This document shows positions 47,694 through 55,340 of a DNA stretch of 64,000 bases, piece after piece. Source of the DNA: JBFMFR01 sp040752025. Its GTDB lineage: Bacteria > Chloroflexota > Anaerolineae > Anaerolineales > UBA4823. The position numbers and the translations under genes are program-made. The stretch lies in contig JBFMFR010000008.1 of NCBI GenBank assembly GCA_040752025.1, positions 98,527-162,526 on the forward strand, read 5' to 3'. Below the pieces are notes generated by a model that saw only the letters and a list, made by a program, of their open reading frames with translations, ran no database searches and had not been told where the DNA came from. Position 1 is the stretch's first letter. The number at the start of each line of letters is the position of its first letter.

Positions 47694-48749
47694 ATGAAAA
47701 CCTACCGGAATCTCTACCCGCAGGTGTGCACCTTCGAGAACCTCTTCGAAGCCTACCGGGCGGCGCGGCGCGGCAAGCGCGGCAAAGCGCCGGCGGCAGA
47801 TTTCATCCGCGCCCAGGAGCAGGAGCTGCTGGCGCTTCAGGATGAGCTCTGCCAACAGACCTACCGGCCCGGGCCATACCACAGCTTCTACATCCACGAG
47901 CCCAAGCGCCGCCTGATCTCGGCCGCCCCGTTCCGCGACCGGGTGGTGCACCATGCCCTGTGCCAGGTGATCGAGCCGCTCTGGGAGCAGCGCTTCATCC
48001 ATGACTCGTACGCCAACCGGGCGGGCAAGGGCGCCCACCGCGCCCTGGATCGCTGCCAGCAGTTCGCCCGGCACTATGCTTACGTGCTGCAATGCGACAT
48101 CCGCCAGTTCTTCCCCTCCATCGACCACGCCATCTTGCGCGACCAACTGGCGGGTGTGATCGCCGAAGAACGCACGCTGTGGCTGTGCGACGCCATCCTG
48201 GCCTCGGGGGTGGGCGTGCTTTCCGAAGAATATCACATGGCCTGGTTTCCAGGCGACGACCTGCTGGCGGCTTTGCGCTGCCGCGGCCTGCCGATTGGCA
48301 ACCTGACCAGCCAGTTCTGGGCTAACGTGTATCTCAACGCCTTCGATCATTTCGTCAAGCGCCAGTTGAAGTGCCCGGCCTACCAGCGTTACGTGGATGA
48401 TTTTCTGCTGTTCGGCGAATGCAAGCAGGAACTGCACACCTGGCGGGATGCGCTGATCCAGCAACTGGCCGGGCTGCGCCTGACGATCCACGAAAACCAG
48501 GCGCAGGTCTTCCCAACGTACACGGGCATCCCTTACCTGGGTTTCCGCGTCTATCCCTCGCACCGCCTGCTCAAGCGCCGCAAGCTGGTCAACTACCGGC
48601 GGCGTCTGCGTGGCATGCTGCGGGATTACGATGGCAGCCCGGCGGCGCGGGCGAGCCTGTTAGCCAGCCTGAATGGCTGGCACAACCACGTGCGCTACGG
48701 GAACACCTGGGGGCTGCGCAAGGCGATGTTTGGCGAGGTGCGCCTGTGA
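47694..48749 (+). CDS. DGR reverse transcriptase
   Basis: A 351-residue reverse transcriptase. Motif A reads QCDIRQFFPSIDH near residue 134. The segment at 199-207, LPIGNLTSQ, is the IGxxxSQ signature that separates DGR enzymes from group II intron and retron types. Catalytic YVDDF lies at 233-237. The C-terminal thumb contains GFRVYPSHRLLKRRK. ATG 47694 is chosen because the core starts there; a longer upstream frame is possible. Its stop overlaps the accessory gene (GTGA). It copies template RNA with adenine-specific errors for transfer into the VR. Confidence 0.95.
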   Translation: MKTYRNLYPQVCTFENLFEAYRAARRGKRGKAPAADFIRAQEQELLALQDELCQQTYRPGPYHSFYIHEPKRRLISAAPFRDRVVHHALCQVIEPLWEQRFIHDSYANRAGKGAHRALDRCQQFARHYAYVLQCDIRQFFPSIDHAILRDQLAGVIAEERTLWLCDAILASGVGVLSEEYHMAWFPGDDLLAALRCRGLPIGNLTSQFWANVYLNAFDHFVKRQLKCPAYQRYVDDFLLFGECKQELHTWRDALIQQLAGLRLTIHENQAQVFPTYTGIPYLGFRVYPSHRLLKRRKLVNYRRRLRGMLRDYDGSPAARASLLASLNGWHNHVRYGNTWGLRKAMFGEVRL

Positions 48750-49096
48750 ACGAGTCGCCGCTGTACGTGCGCACCTATGATTTACTGCTCTGGCTGATCC
48801 CGCAGGTGCAGAAGTTCCCGCGCATCCACCGCTTCGGCCTGGCGGAGCGCATCCAGCGCCTGGGGCTGGATTTCCAGGATTCGCTGACGGCGGCGGGCAA
48901 GAGCCGCGGCCAGGAGCGGCGGGCGCTGCTGCGCCGCGCCGACGTTCAACTCGAACAGATGCGCACCTGGCTGCGCATGGCGCAGGAATTGCAATTGTTA
49001 TCTTTACGCCAATATGAACACGCAGCCCGGCTGACCAACGAAGTCGGGCGTTTGCTGGGAGCGTGGATCAAGCAGTTGGATCAGGGTACAGGCTGA
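48746..49096 (+). CDS. avd: Avd-like four-helix-bundle DGR accessory protein
   Basis: A 116-residue, all-helical basic protein starting at GTG 48746 within the RT stop. The helical pattern (LYVRTYDLLLWLIPQVQKFP; RIHRFGLAERIQRLGLD; LLRRADVQLEQMRTWLRMAQ; LSLRQYEHAARLTNEVGRLL) matches the Avd/23S-intervening-sequence four-helix family. Avd forms a pentamer that binds the RT and template RNA. The template repeat starts five bases after its stop. Order target-RT-avd-TR differs from the Bordetella phage order, but all four parts are present. Confidence 0.87.
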   Translation: MNESPLYVRTYDLLLWLIPQVQKFPRIHRFGLAERIQRLGLDFQDSLTAAGKSRGQERRALLRRADVQLEQMRTWLRMAQELQLLSLRQYEHAARLTNEVGRLLGAWIKQLDQGTG

Positions 49097-49100
49097 AGGG

Positions 49101-49219
49101 CCCGGCGCTGCGGGGCGGGGCGTGGAACAACAATTGGAACAACGCCCGTTCGTCCGCCCGCAACGACGATCATCCGGACAATCAATGGAACAACAACGGT
49201 TTCCGGGTGTTGGCCCGCC
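49101..49219 (+). ncRNA. DGR template repeat (TR)
   Basis: This 119-base segment lies just after avd. It contains 26 adenines, all between positions 49126 and 49196. They are concentrated in AAC/AAT-type codons, so that mutation covers many amino acids without creating stop codons. It lies in an open frame by homology to the VR, but it should be transcribed as the template RNA and not translated as a protein. RNA structure around 49220-49400 may help the RT. Confidence 0.93.
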
Positions 49220-49626
49220 ATGGTTCCTCCTCCAGCCAGCAGTGTGCGCCGGCCAGGGCCGGCGGCCGAGGCGAAACTAGCTGGCCTGCGACCCGTCCGC
49301 CAGGGGTAACCTGATGGGCAAATAGAGAGAGCCTCTGCCCGTTCCAGTAGCCGCACGGTGACCGTCCGGGCGGAGGCGCGTACCTGGGGCCAGGAATGAA
49401 TTCCAAGCCTGGTACGCTACCTGGCGACTGAAGTCACCGCAACGAAAAGCACGAAGCCCCTCTTCAGGGGCTTGGGAGGAAAGAGGGAGTGCGCTTCGAG
49501 CGCACTTGAGGTATCAGGCTGGGATTTTGAATCCCAGCATTGGGGTAACAGGCCGAGATTCCGAATCTCCATCGATTCCATTTTATAATACACCCCATCC
49601 AATCCATATTCTCAAGGAGTATTCCT
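49220..49626. other. Post-template region with a hairpin array
   Basis: No gene is credible here. The first 200 bases are the likely 3' part of the DGR template RNA. From 49423 to 49569 lies a series of five short hairpins (see the repeat entry). The dehydrogenase gene follows at 49627 with AAGGAG upstream. Confidence 0.6.
49423..49569. repeat. Array of five evenly spaced hairpins
   Basis: Stems are at 49423-49438 (one mismatch), 49454-49473 (8 bp, CTTC loop), 49489-49505 (7 bp), 49519-49537 (8 bp) and 49555-49569 (6 bp). Their centres are about 31-34 bases apart. The last two share a degenerate direct repeat of about 30 bases (GGTA-CAGGC-GxGATTxxGAATC). Sequences differ between stems, so this is not a CRISPR. 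It may be a REP-like mosaic or a structured RNA. Confidence 0.6.
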
Positions 49627-50526
49627 ATGCCAGACAAACCAACCATAGGCTACATCGGCCTGGGGCTGATGGGCAAATCGATGGCGCGCAATATCCTCAA
49701 AGCCGGCTTCCCGCTGGTGGTGCACAACCGCAGCCGGGCGGCGGTGGAGGAGCTGGCGGCCGAGGGGGCCAAAGCGGCCTTCTCGCCCGCCGAGGTGGCC
49801 GGGCAGGTAGATGTGGTCTTCACCAACTTGCCCGATTCGCCGGACGTGGAGCTGGTGGCGCTGGGGCCGGCGGGCGTGATCGAGGCCGCCCGCCCGGGGC
49901 TGGTGTTCGTTGACAATTCGACGGTCAAGCCCGCCACCGCCCGATATATTGCCGAGGTGCTGGGCGAGAAGGGCGTGCAGTGTTTGGACGCGCCGGTCAG
50001 CGGCGGTGACATCGGGGCGCGCCAGGGCACGCTGACCATCATGGTGGGCGGTCCGGCGGCGGCGCTGGAAGTGGCCCGCCCGGCCCTGGAGGCGATGGGC
50101 AAGAGCATCACCCACGTGGGCGAGAGCGGCGCCGGGCAGATCGCCAAGGCTGCCAACCAGATCATGGTGGCGGCGCAGATGGTGGCTATGGGCGAGCTGT
50201 TGATCTTCGCCCGTAAGGCGGGGGCCGACCCACAGAAGGTGGTCGAGGCCATCCGCGGCGGCGCTGCGCAGTGCTGGACGCTGGACGTCAAACCGCCGCG
50301 CCTGTTCGCTGGCAACCGCGCCCCGGGTTTCAAGGCTTACATGCAGGCCAAGGATTTGGGCATCGTGCAGGACACCGCCCGCCAGTACGGCATCCCGCTG
50401 CCCTCGGCCGGGCTGCACGCCCAGTTATTCAACGCCATGCTGGAGATGGGCATGCGCGAGCTGGACAACTCGGCGGTGATCGGCGTGCTGGAAGCCCTGG
50501 CTAACACCCGCTTGCTGGATGAGTAA
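49627..50526 (+). CDS. Beta-hydroxyacid dehydrogenase (tartronate-semialdehyde reductase-like)
   Basis: A 299-residue NAD(P)-dependent enzyme of the 3-hydroxyisobutyrate/GarR family. The nucleotide motif is GYIGLGLMGKSMARN at residues 8-22. The substrate motif is DAPVSGGDIGARQGTL near residue 122. The catalytic Lys region is GAGQIAKAANQIMVA near 174. The family reduces or oxidises short beta-hydroxyacids such as D-glycerate or 3-hydroxyisobutyrate; the exact substrate is undetermined. AAGGAG precedes the ATG. It follows the hairpin array and is not part of the DGR. Confidence 0.9.
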   Translation: MPDKPTIGYIGLGLMGKSMARNILKAGFPLVVHNRSRAAVEELAAEGAKAAFSPAEVAGQVDVVFTNLPDSPDVELVALGPAGVIEAARPGLVFVDNSTVKPATARYIAEVLGEKGVQCLDAPVSGGDIGARQGTLTIMVGGPAAALEVARPALEAMGKSITHVGESGAGQIAKAANQIMVAAQMVAMGELLIFARKAGADPQKVVEAIRGGAAQCWTLDVKPPRLFAGNRAPGFKAYMQAKDLGIVQDTARQYGIPLPSAGLHAQLFNAMLEMGMRELDNSAVIGVLEALANTRLLDE

Positions 50527-50571
50527 AGCGGGCGCTGAACTTTCGCCGCGGGCGAAGCGTAGGATTTAAGT

Positions 50572-51444
50572 ATGATGAAAGCAGTGCGTTTTTCCTGGAT
50601 CGAGGTGCGTGATTACGGGCTGATCGCCGCCGGCTCGCTTTTGCAGGCCCTGTCGATCCGCCTGTTCCTGGTGCCGGCCAACCTGGTGGGCGGCGGGGTG
50701 AGCGGCCTGTCGCAGTTGATCAACCATTACACCGGCTGGCCGATCGGCCTGATGATCTTGCTGGGCAATCTGCCGCTGTTCGCCCTGGGCTGGCGCTACC
50801 TGGGCGGGCGGCGCTTCGCTTTGCGCACGGCCTTCGCCGTAGTGACCGTCTCGCTGTTCACTGACCTGTCAGCGCCCTACCTGCCGGCCCAGGGCCTGAC
50901 CCACGACCTGGTGTTGAACACTCTGTACGGCGGCCTGACCAGCGGGGTGGGCTTCGGGCTGGTGTACCGCGGGCGCGGCACCAGCGGCGGCAGCGATATC
51001 CTGGCGCGCCTGCTCAACCACTGGCGCGGCATTTCCATCTCGCAGAGCTACCTGATGACCGACGCCCTGGTCATGTTCATCGCCGGGCTGACCTTCAGTT
51101 GGGAGAACGCCCTGTACGCCCTGGTGATGCTGTACGTCAGCGGCATCGCCGCCGAGGCCACCACCGAAGGCTCGAACGTGGTGCGCACGGCCCTGATTGT
51201 GACTGCTGACCCGCAGCCGGTGATGGCGCGCATCCTGGGCGACATGGAGCGCGGCGTGACCGTGCTGGAGGGCCAGGGCGGCTACACCGGGGCGGGGCGC
51301 ACGGTGCTGTACTGCGTGGTCAGCCGCTCGGAGGTGGCGCAGCTCAAGTCGCTGGTGCGCGAGACCGATCCGCGCGCTTTCATGGTCATCGGGCAGGCGC
51401 ACGAGGCGTTGGGTGAGGGCTTCCGCGCCCTGGACGGAGTATAA
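50572..51444 (+). CDS. YitT family membrane protein with DUF2179 domain
   Basis: A 290-residue protein. The N-terminal 190 residues hold five to six TM helices in the YitT/DUF161 pattern (FLVPANLVGGGVSGLSQLINHYTG; RGRGTSGGSDILARLLN). The C-terminal DUF2179 cytosolic domain begins near residue 195 and includes ERGVTVLEGQGGYTGAGRTVLYCVVSR. A role in ion or small-solute handling is suspected in the family but not proven. ATGATG at 50572 leaves the start uncertain by one codon. Confidence 0.87.
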   Translation: MMKAVRFSWIEVRDYGLIAAGSLLQALSIRLFLVPANLVGGGVSGLSQLINHYTGWPIGLMILLGNLPLFALGWRYLGGRRFALRTAFAVVTVSLFTDLSAPYLPAQGLTHDLVLNTLYGGLTSGVGFGLVYRGRGTSGGSDILARLLNHWRGISISQSYLMTDALVMFIAGLTFSWENALYALVMLYVSGIAAEATTEGSNVVRTALIVTADPQPVMARILGDMERGVTVLEGQGGYTGAGRTVLYCVVSRSEVAQLKSLVRETDPRAFMVIGQAHEALGEGFRALDGV

Positions 51445-51452
51445 TTAGCGCG

Positions 51453-51470
51453 GCGCCCGCTCTCGGGCGC
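51453..51470 (+). terminator. Terminator hairpin after yitT-like gene
   Basis: GCGCCCG (51453-51459) pairs with CGGGCGC (51464-51470) around a CTCT loop, nine bases after the stop codon, followed by a T-rich stretch. It fits an intrinsic terminator. Confidence 0.6.
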
Positions 51471-51513
51471 TGGTTCTTGTGATTTCAAAAGATTGGAGGC
51501 AGAAAGATTATCT

Positions 51514-52110
51514 ATGTTGCGAAAAGGTTTGTTTGGGGCCGTGCTGGCCCTGGCCTTGCTGCTCTCGGCCTGTAACGGCCTGGCGTCTACCCCTACTCCC
51601 ACCCCGGTGCCGGCCTGTATCGTCGGGCTGTGGGAGGTAGCCTCGCCGGAGGCCTTCGCCCGGCAGTTGCTGCCGCCGGGGTCTTTCGATATGGACACGC
51701 TGCACTTCAAGGGCGCCGCGGGGGCGGTGGGCTATGCTTTCTCTGCCGATGGGGTGCTGACCGTGCAGGCTTTGAACTGGATGGGGCAGTTCGACGTGCG
51801 CGACCGGGAGATCCTGTATGCATTGAACCTGTCGATGGTGGGCTTCGCCAGCGGCGCTTACACCCTGGAAGGTGATACCCTGCGCGTGAACGAGGTCAAG
51901 GACAGCAGTGGCATCAGCTTCCAGGCGATGATGGACCAGGAAACGATGATGGATTCGATCAACGTACAGGACTTCGCCCCGCTTTTCGTCGCGCCGTTCA
52001 CCGTGGGGCGCATCACCTGCTCCGAGACTGAACTCAGGCTGGAAATCCTCAACCTGCCCACGGCGCAGGAGCCGCTGGTGTTCGTGCGCGTCAAACCCAA
52101 GGCGACTTAG
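51514..52110 (+). CDS. Lipoprotein of unknown function
   Basis: A 198-residue lipoprotein with lipobox LLSAC near residue 20 and a short Thr/Pro linker (ASTPTPTPVPA). A beta-rich domain follows (IVGLWEVASPEAF; GYAFSADGVLTVQAL), reminiscent of lipocalin-like or META/DUF-type proteins, without a clear family. ATG 51514 lies 15 bases after GGAGG; TTG 51493 is an alternative start. It sits upstream of an ECF sigma gene but ends about 110 bases before it. Confidence 0.68.
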   Translation: MLRKGLFGAVLALALLLSACNGLASTPTPTPVPACIVGLWEVASPEAFARQLLPPGSFDMDTLHFKGAAGAVGYAFSADGVLTVQALNWMGQFDVRDREILYALNLSMVGFASGAYTLEGDTLRVNEVKDSSGISFQAMMDQETMMDSINVQDFAPLFVAPFTVGRITCSETELRLEILNLPTAQEPLVFVRVKPKAT

Positions 52111-52222
52111 CCGGCTAAGTACGGAATCGTGCAACCATCTGTGGGGTTGTGCGTATATTGATTTAGCGAAACGATCCACACACCTCACCTGTAAGGATGA
52201 GGCCCAAGTCAGGAGCAATTCG

Positions 52223-52825
52223 GTGCAAGATAATGAGTCAATCTGGCTCACCCGGGCGTTGAAAGGCGACTCGCAGGCGTTCACCCACCTGGTGGAGGCT
52301 TACCAGCGAGCGGTGTATAACCTGTGCTACCGCATGCTGGGGAATGTCGAGGACGCCGAGGATGCTGCCCAGGAGACCTTTCTCAGGGCATATAAGTCGC
52401 TCCGGCGCTATGATAGCAGCCGGCCGTTTTCCACCTGGATATTGTCGATCGCGGCGCACTACTGCATCGACCAGATCCGCAAGAGACGTTTCCAGGTGGT
52501 TTCAGTGGAGGACCTACCGGTGCCCGATCTGCCGGACCCAGGACCCGGGCTGGAGAACAGCCTGACCCGCAAAGAGGAGCAGCGCTGCGTGCGCGCCCTG
52601 CTGAGCAGCCTGGATGCGACCGACCGGGCGGCGGTAGTGATGTACTACTGGTACGATTTCTCTTATGAGGAAATCGCCCAGGCGCTCTCGCTGACCCTCA
52701 GCGCGGTGAAAAGCCGCCTGCACCGGGCGCGACGAGCGATGGCAGGCGAGTGGCTGGAGCAGCAGTCGCAACCCGCACCGGCGAGCCAGCGCCGAGACCT
52801 TGTACCGGAAAGGATGACGCCATGA
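52223..52825 (+). CDS. ECF RNA polymerase sigma factor
   Basis: A 200-residue factor starting at GTG 52223 with AGGAG upstream. Region 2 covers about residues 24-92 (AVYNLCYRMLGNVEDAEDAAQETF; PFSTWILSIAAHYCIDQIRK). Region 4 covers about 130-180 (LLSSLDATDRAAVVMYYWYDFSYEEIAQALSL in outline, ending SAVKSRLHRARRAM). Its stop overlaps the anti-sigma start (ATGA). It differs from the first ECF factor in the window and is of the RpoE-like group. Confidence 0.92.
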   Translation: MQDNESIWLTRALKGDSQAFTHLVEAYQRAVYNLCYRMLGNVEDAEDAAQETFLRAYKSLRRYDSSRPFSTWILSIAAHYCIDQIRKRRFQVVSVEDLPVPDLPDPGPGLENSLTRKEEQRCVRALLSSLDATDRAAVVMYYWYDFSYEEIAQALSLTLSAVKSRLHRARRAMAGEWLEQQSQPAPASQRRDLVPERMTP

Positions 52826-53376
52826 ATCACAAACTATACGAGGAATGGTTGTTTACCTCCCTGGAGCCAGCCGAAGCCGATGCGCTCAGCGCAGAGCAGG
52901 CGGCCTCTTTGCAGGCTCACCTGCAGGAATGCCAGGGCTGCCAGCAGTTGGCGGATGCCTGGCAGGCCGTGGAGACGCGGCTGAGCAAACCGGTTATGTT
53001 CGCGCCGCCGCCGGGCTTCACCAGCCGCTGGCAGGCGCGCCTGGAAGCCGACCGCCGCCAACTGGAGCGGCGCCAATCGCTGGCGATGCTGGCCTTTGGC
53101 AGCTTGGCGGTGATGCTGGTGCTGGGCTCTCTGCTGATCTTGCTGTGGCCCTGGCTGCGTTCTCCGAACGTGTTGGTGTGGGCCGGGCTGTACCGCGCTT
53201 TCACGCTGTACTCGATTGCCGACGCTATCCAGGAGTTCCTGGAGCCCTTCATGCGCACTGCGGCGGATATCGTGCCGCTCACGTGGTGGGTGTTCTTTGC
53301 AGGCATACTCACTGAGTTGGGTGTGTTGTGGGTCGTTTCGTATCGCATGCTCACAAACCCACGGAGGATTGCTTGA
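52822..53376 (+). CDS. Zinc-containing anti-sigma factor with TM segments
   Basis: A 184-residue protein. The N-terminal domain carries the ZAS-type motif HLQECQGCQQLADAW (HxxxCxxC) near residue 33, the usual zinc-binding anti-sigma motif. A coil (WQARLEADRRQLERRQS) leads to TM1 near residue 95. A short outside loop and a second TM follow near 165. It binds the sigma factor at the membrane until a signal releases it. The start overlaps the sigma stop; its own stop shares one base with the next ATG. Confidence 0.85.
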   Translation: MNHKLYEEWLFTSLEPAEADALSAEQAASLQAHLQECQGCQQLADAWQAVETRLSKPVMFAPPPGFTSRWQARLEADRRQLERRQSLAMLAFGSLAVMLVLGSLLILLWPWLRSPNVLVWAGLYRAFTLYSIADAIQEFLEPFMRTAADIVPLTWWVFFAGILTELGVLWVVSYRMLTNPRRIA

Positions 53377-54599
53377 TGAAAACTGTTTTGAAACTCACAC
53401 TGGTATTGGTTATCCTGGCTGCTTTGCTGCTGCCGCTGGCGGCGCTCGGCGTCGCTCGCCTGGCCTGGCAGTCGGCTTACGCAGTCAGCGGGGCCGGGCT
53501 GGCAGTGGCCCTGCCGGAAAGCTTACCGGGCTCGCTGGCTGGCAGCCTGGTGGACACTACCCTGGACCTGTCGCGCGGCCCCTGGCAGCAAGGTCCAGAT
53601 GGCGACCGCCTGGTGCTGGGCGGCACGTTTACCCTGGACGAAGATGAAACCCTGGACGGCAGCCTGGTAGTGTTGGGCGGGTTCGCCACGCTCAAGCCGG
53701 GCTCACGGGTCAACCGCGACGCGGTGGTACTGGGCGGCGCCCTGAATGTGGACGGCACGGTCGAAGGCAACATGGTGGCGATCGGCGGCAACATCAACCT
53801 GGGCGAAACGGCCGTGGTTGGCGGCGACATCAACGTGCTGGGCGGCAACGTCACCCGGGCCGAGGGGGCGCGCGTCGAGGGCAGCGTCAACGTTGGCGAA
53901 GAGGGCGGCTTCCCGATCGTGATCCCTGGCCGGGTATATGTGCCGGAGATCAACCCATCCATGGATTTTGGCATGGGGGTCGGGGGCATGTTCGTCAAGA
54001 TGCTTTGGGTGCTGCTGCGCTCGTTCATGTGGCTGTGCCTGGCGGCGCTGGTGGTGCTGTTCGTGCCCGAAAACTCGACTCGCGCCGGGCAGGTGGCTGC
54101 TTCGCAGACGCTGACCTCTGGCGGGCTGGGTCTGCTGACGGTGATGGTGGCGCCGCTGATGCTGGCAGTGTTCGCTATTACGATAATCGGCCTGCCGGTC
54201 ACGCTGGTGGGCGCCTTCCTGCTGGTGATTGCCTGGGCTTACGGTGTGATCGTCATCGGCCTGCTGGCCGGGCAGCGCCTGGCGCAGGCCCTGCACCAGG
54301 AATGGGCCCCGGCGGTTTCGGCGGCCCTGGGCGCGGCGGTGGTGACGCTGGTTGGCAATACCGTTGGGGCGCTGGTGCCCTGTATCGGTTGGATGCTGCC
54401 GGCATTGGTAGGCATGATCGGCCTGGGCGCGGTGATGCTGACTCGCTTCGGCACGCAGAACTACCCGATTTATGCCAGCTCGGCGGCCGCGCGGCCCGCC
54501 GCGCCCGCGGCAGACGAGCCTGTCCTGGCGGTCTCGCCGGTGGTGGATGCACCTGCGGCAGACGCGCCGGCGGCGGATGAAGAAACGCCTTCCGAATAA
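53376..54599 (+). CDS. Bactofilin-like repeat membrane protein
   Basis: A 407-residue protein starting at 53376 (TGATG overlap). TM1 spans about residues 8-30. Residues about 70-185 form a right-handed beta-helix-like stretch of Gly/Asp-rich turns (TLDEDETLDGSLVVLGGFA, DGTVEGNMVAIGG) as in polymer-forming bactofilins. About four TM helices follow (residues about 200-365) and an acidic Ala/Pro tail. The beta-helix would lie outside the cytoplasm. It is cotranscribed with the sigma/anti-sigma pair and is a candidate output or sensing partner of that system. Confidence 0.78.
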   Translation: MKTVLKLTLVLVILAALLLPLAALGVARLAWQSAYAVSGAGLAVALPESLPGSLAGSLVDTTLDLSRGPWQQGPDGDRLVLGGTFTLDEDETLDGSLVVLGGFATLKPGSRVNRDAVVLGGALNVDGTVEGNMVAIGGNINLGETAVVGGDINVLGGNVTRAEGARVEGSVNVGEEGGFPIVIPGRVYVPEINPSMDFGMGVGGMFVKMLWVLLRSFMWLCLAALVVLFVPENSTRAGQVAASQTLTSGGLGLLTVMVAPLMLAVFAITIIGLPVTLVGAFLLVIAWAYGVIVIGLLAGQRLAQALHQEWAPAVSAALGAAVVTLVGNTVGALVPCIGWMLPALVGMIGLGAVMLTRFGTQNYPIYASSAAARPAAPAADEPVLAVSPVVDAPAADAPAADEETPSE

Positions 54600-54618
54600 A
54601 CTCGATCGGAGCCATCAA

Positions 54619-54657
54619 ACAGGCGGCTGTGGAGCACTGCGCTTCACAGCCGCCTGT
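54619..54657. terminator. Bidirectional terminator between convergent genes
   Basis: A perfect 13-base stem (54619-54631 with 54645-54657) has a 13-base loop. It is located exactly between the bactofilin-like gene and the convergent YhhN gene, and ends three bases before the latter's stop region. Confidence 0.7.
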
Positions 54658-54660
54658 CCG

Positions 54661-55332
54661 TTAAGCGGGCCAGTACAGGGCGATGACGCCCAGGGTGAGC
54701 AGCGCCTGCCCCAGGTGGTAGGTGATCATGATCAGCAGGGGGCCGCGCCGCACGGGCAGGACGAAGTGCTCTCGGGCGAATAACGTATCGGAAAGCAGGA
54801 AAGAAAGAGCCCCGCCGCTGACCAGCAGTGCCGACCAGGTGGGCCAATCCGGGCGCACCAGGGTAAGCAGCGCCGAGAGCACCATAGCGTGCAGCGCCAG
54901 CATGTAGAGCAGCAAAGGCAGCTTGAACTGTGTACGCTCGCTGGCTTGCAGACTGGCAGCCAGGCGGCGGTAGCCCTGCACGACCAGAACCAGCAGCATG
55001 GCGGCCAGGGCCAGGCTGGCCAGGTTGAGCGGTGGCAGGGAGGGAGTAAACCCGATCAGGTAGGCCAACTGCGCCAGCAGAAAAGCCCCCATCCCGGGCA
55101 GGAAACCTTTCTCGGGCTGGATCAACAGCACGTCGCCCACCAGCGAGAAACATAACCCGGCAGCAAACCAGGCGCTCTGACCGCGCAGGCCGCTGCTCTG
55201 CCATAACCAGAGCAGCAGGGCCAGGATCACGGCTGGCTTGGTGAGATAGCGGAAATGGGTTTTATGGGCGGCGACGGCGGCCCAATCTATCACAGCCAGG
55301 CAGGCGACCAGGGCAGGGAGCAGGTAGGGCAT
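54661..55332 (-). CDS. YhhN family membrane protein (lysoplasmalogenase-like)
   Basis: A 223-residue protein with about eight TM helices and the YhhN pattern (HKTHFRYLTKPAVILALLL near residue 23; AAGLCFSLVGDVLLI with the conserved Asp near 67; LLSDTLFAREHF near 180). Family members hydrolyse the vinyl-ether bond of lysoplasmalogens, in animals and some bacteria. Plasmalogens are expected in anaerobes, so this fits, but the activity here is inferred. The era gene lies eight bases upstream on the same strand and is probably cotranscribed. Confidence 0.87.
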   Translation of the reverse strand: MPYLLPALVACLAVIDWAAVAAHKTHFRYLTKPAVILALLLWLWQSSGLRGQSAWFAAGLCFSLVGDVLLIQPEKGFLPGMGAFLLAQLAYLIGFTPSLPPLNLASLALAAMLLVLVVQGYRRLAASLQASERTQFKLPLLLYMLALHAMVLSALLTLVRPDWPTWSALLVSGGALSFLLSDTLFAREHFVLPVRRGPLLIMITYHLGQALLTLGVIALYWPA

Positions 55333-55340
55333 ACGCCGGC

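Noticed and set aside
49063..49314. An open frame of 83 codons covering the template repeat
   Set aside because: It reads through the TR only because TR is homologous to coding VR. Its start lies inside avd and its end is unlike any protein. It is best treated as non-coding template.
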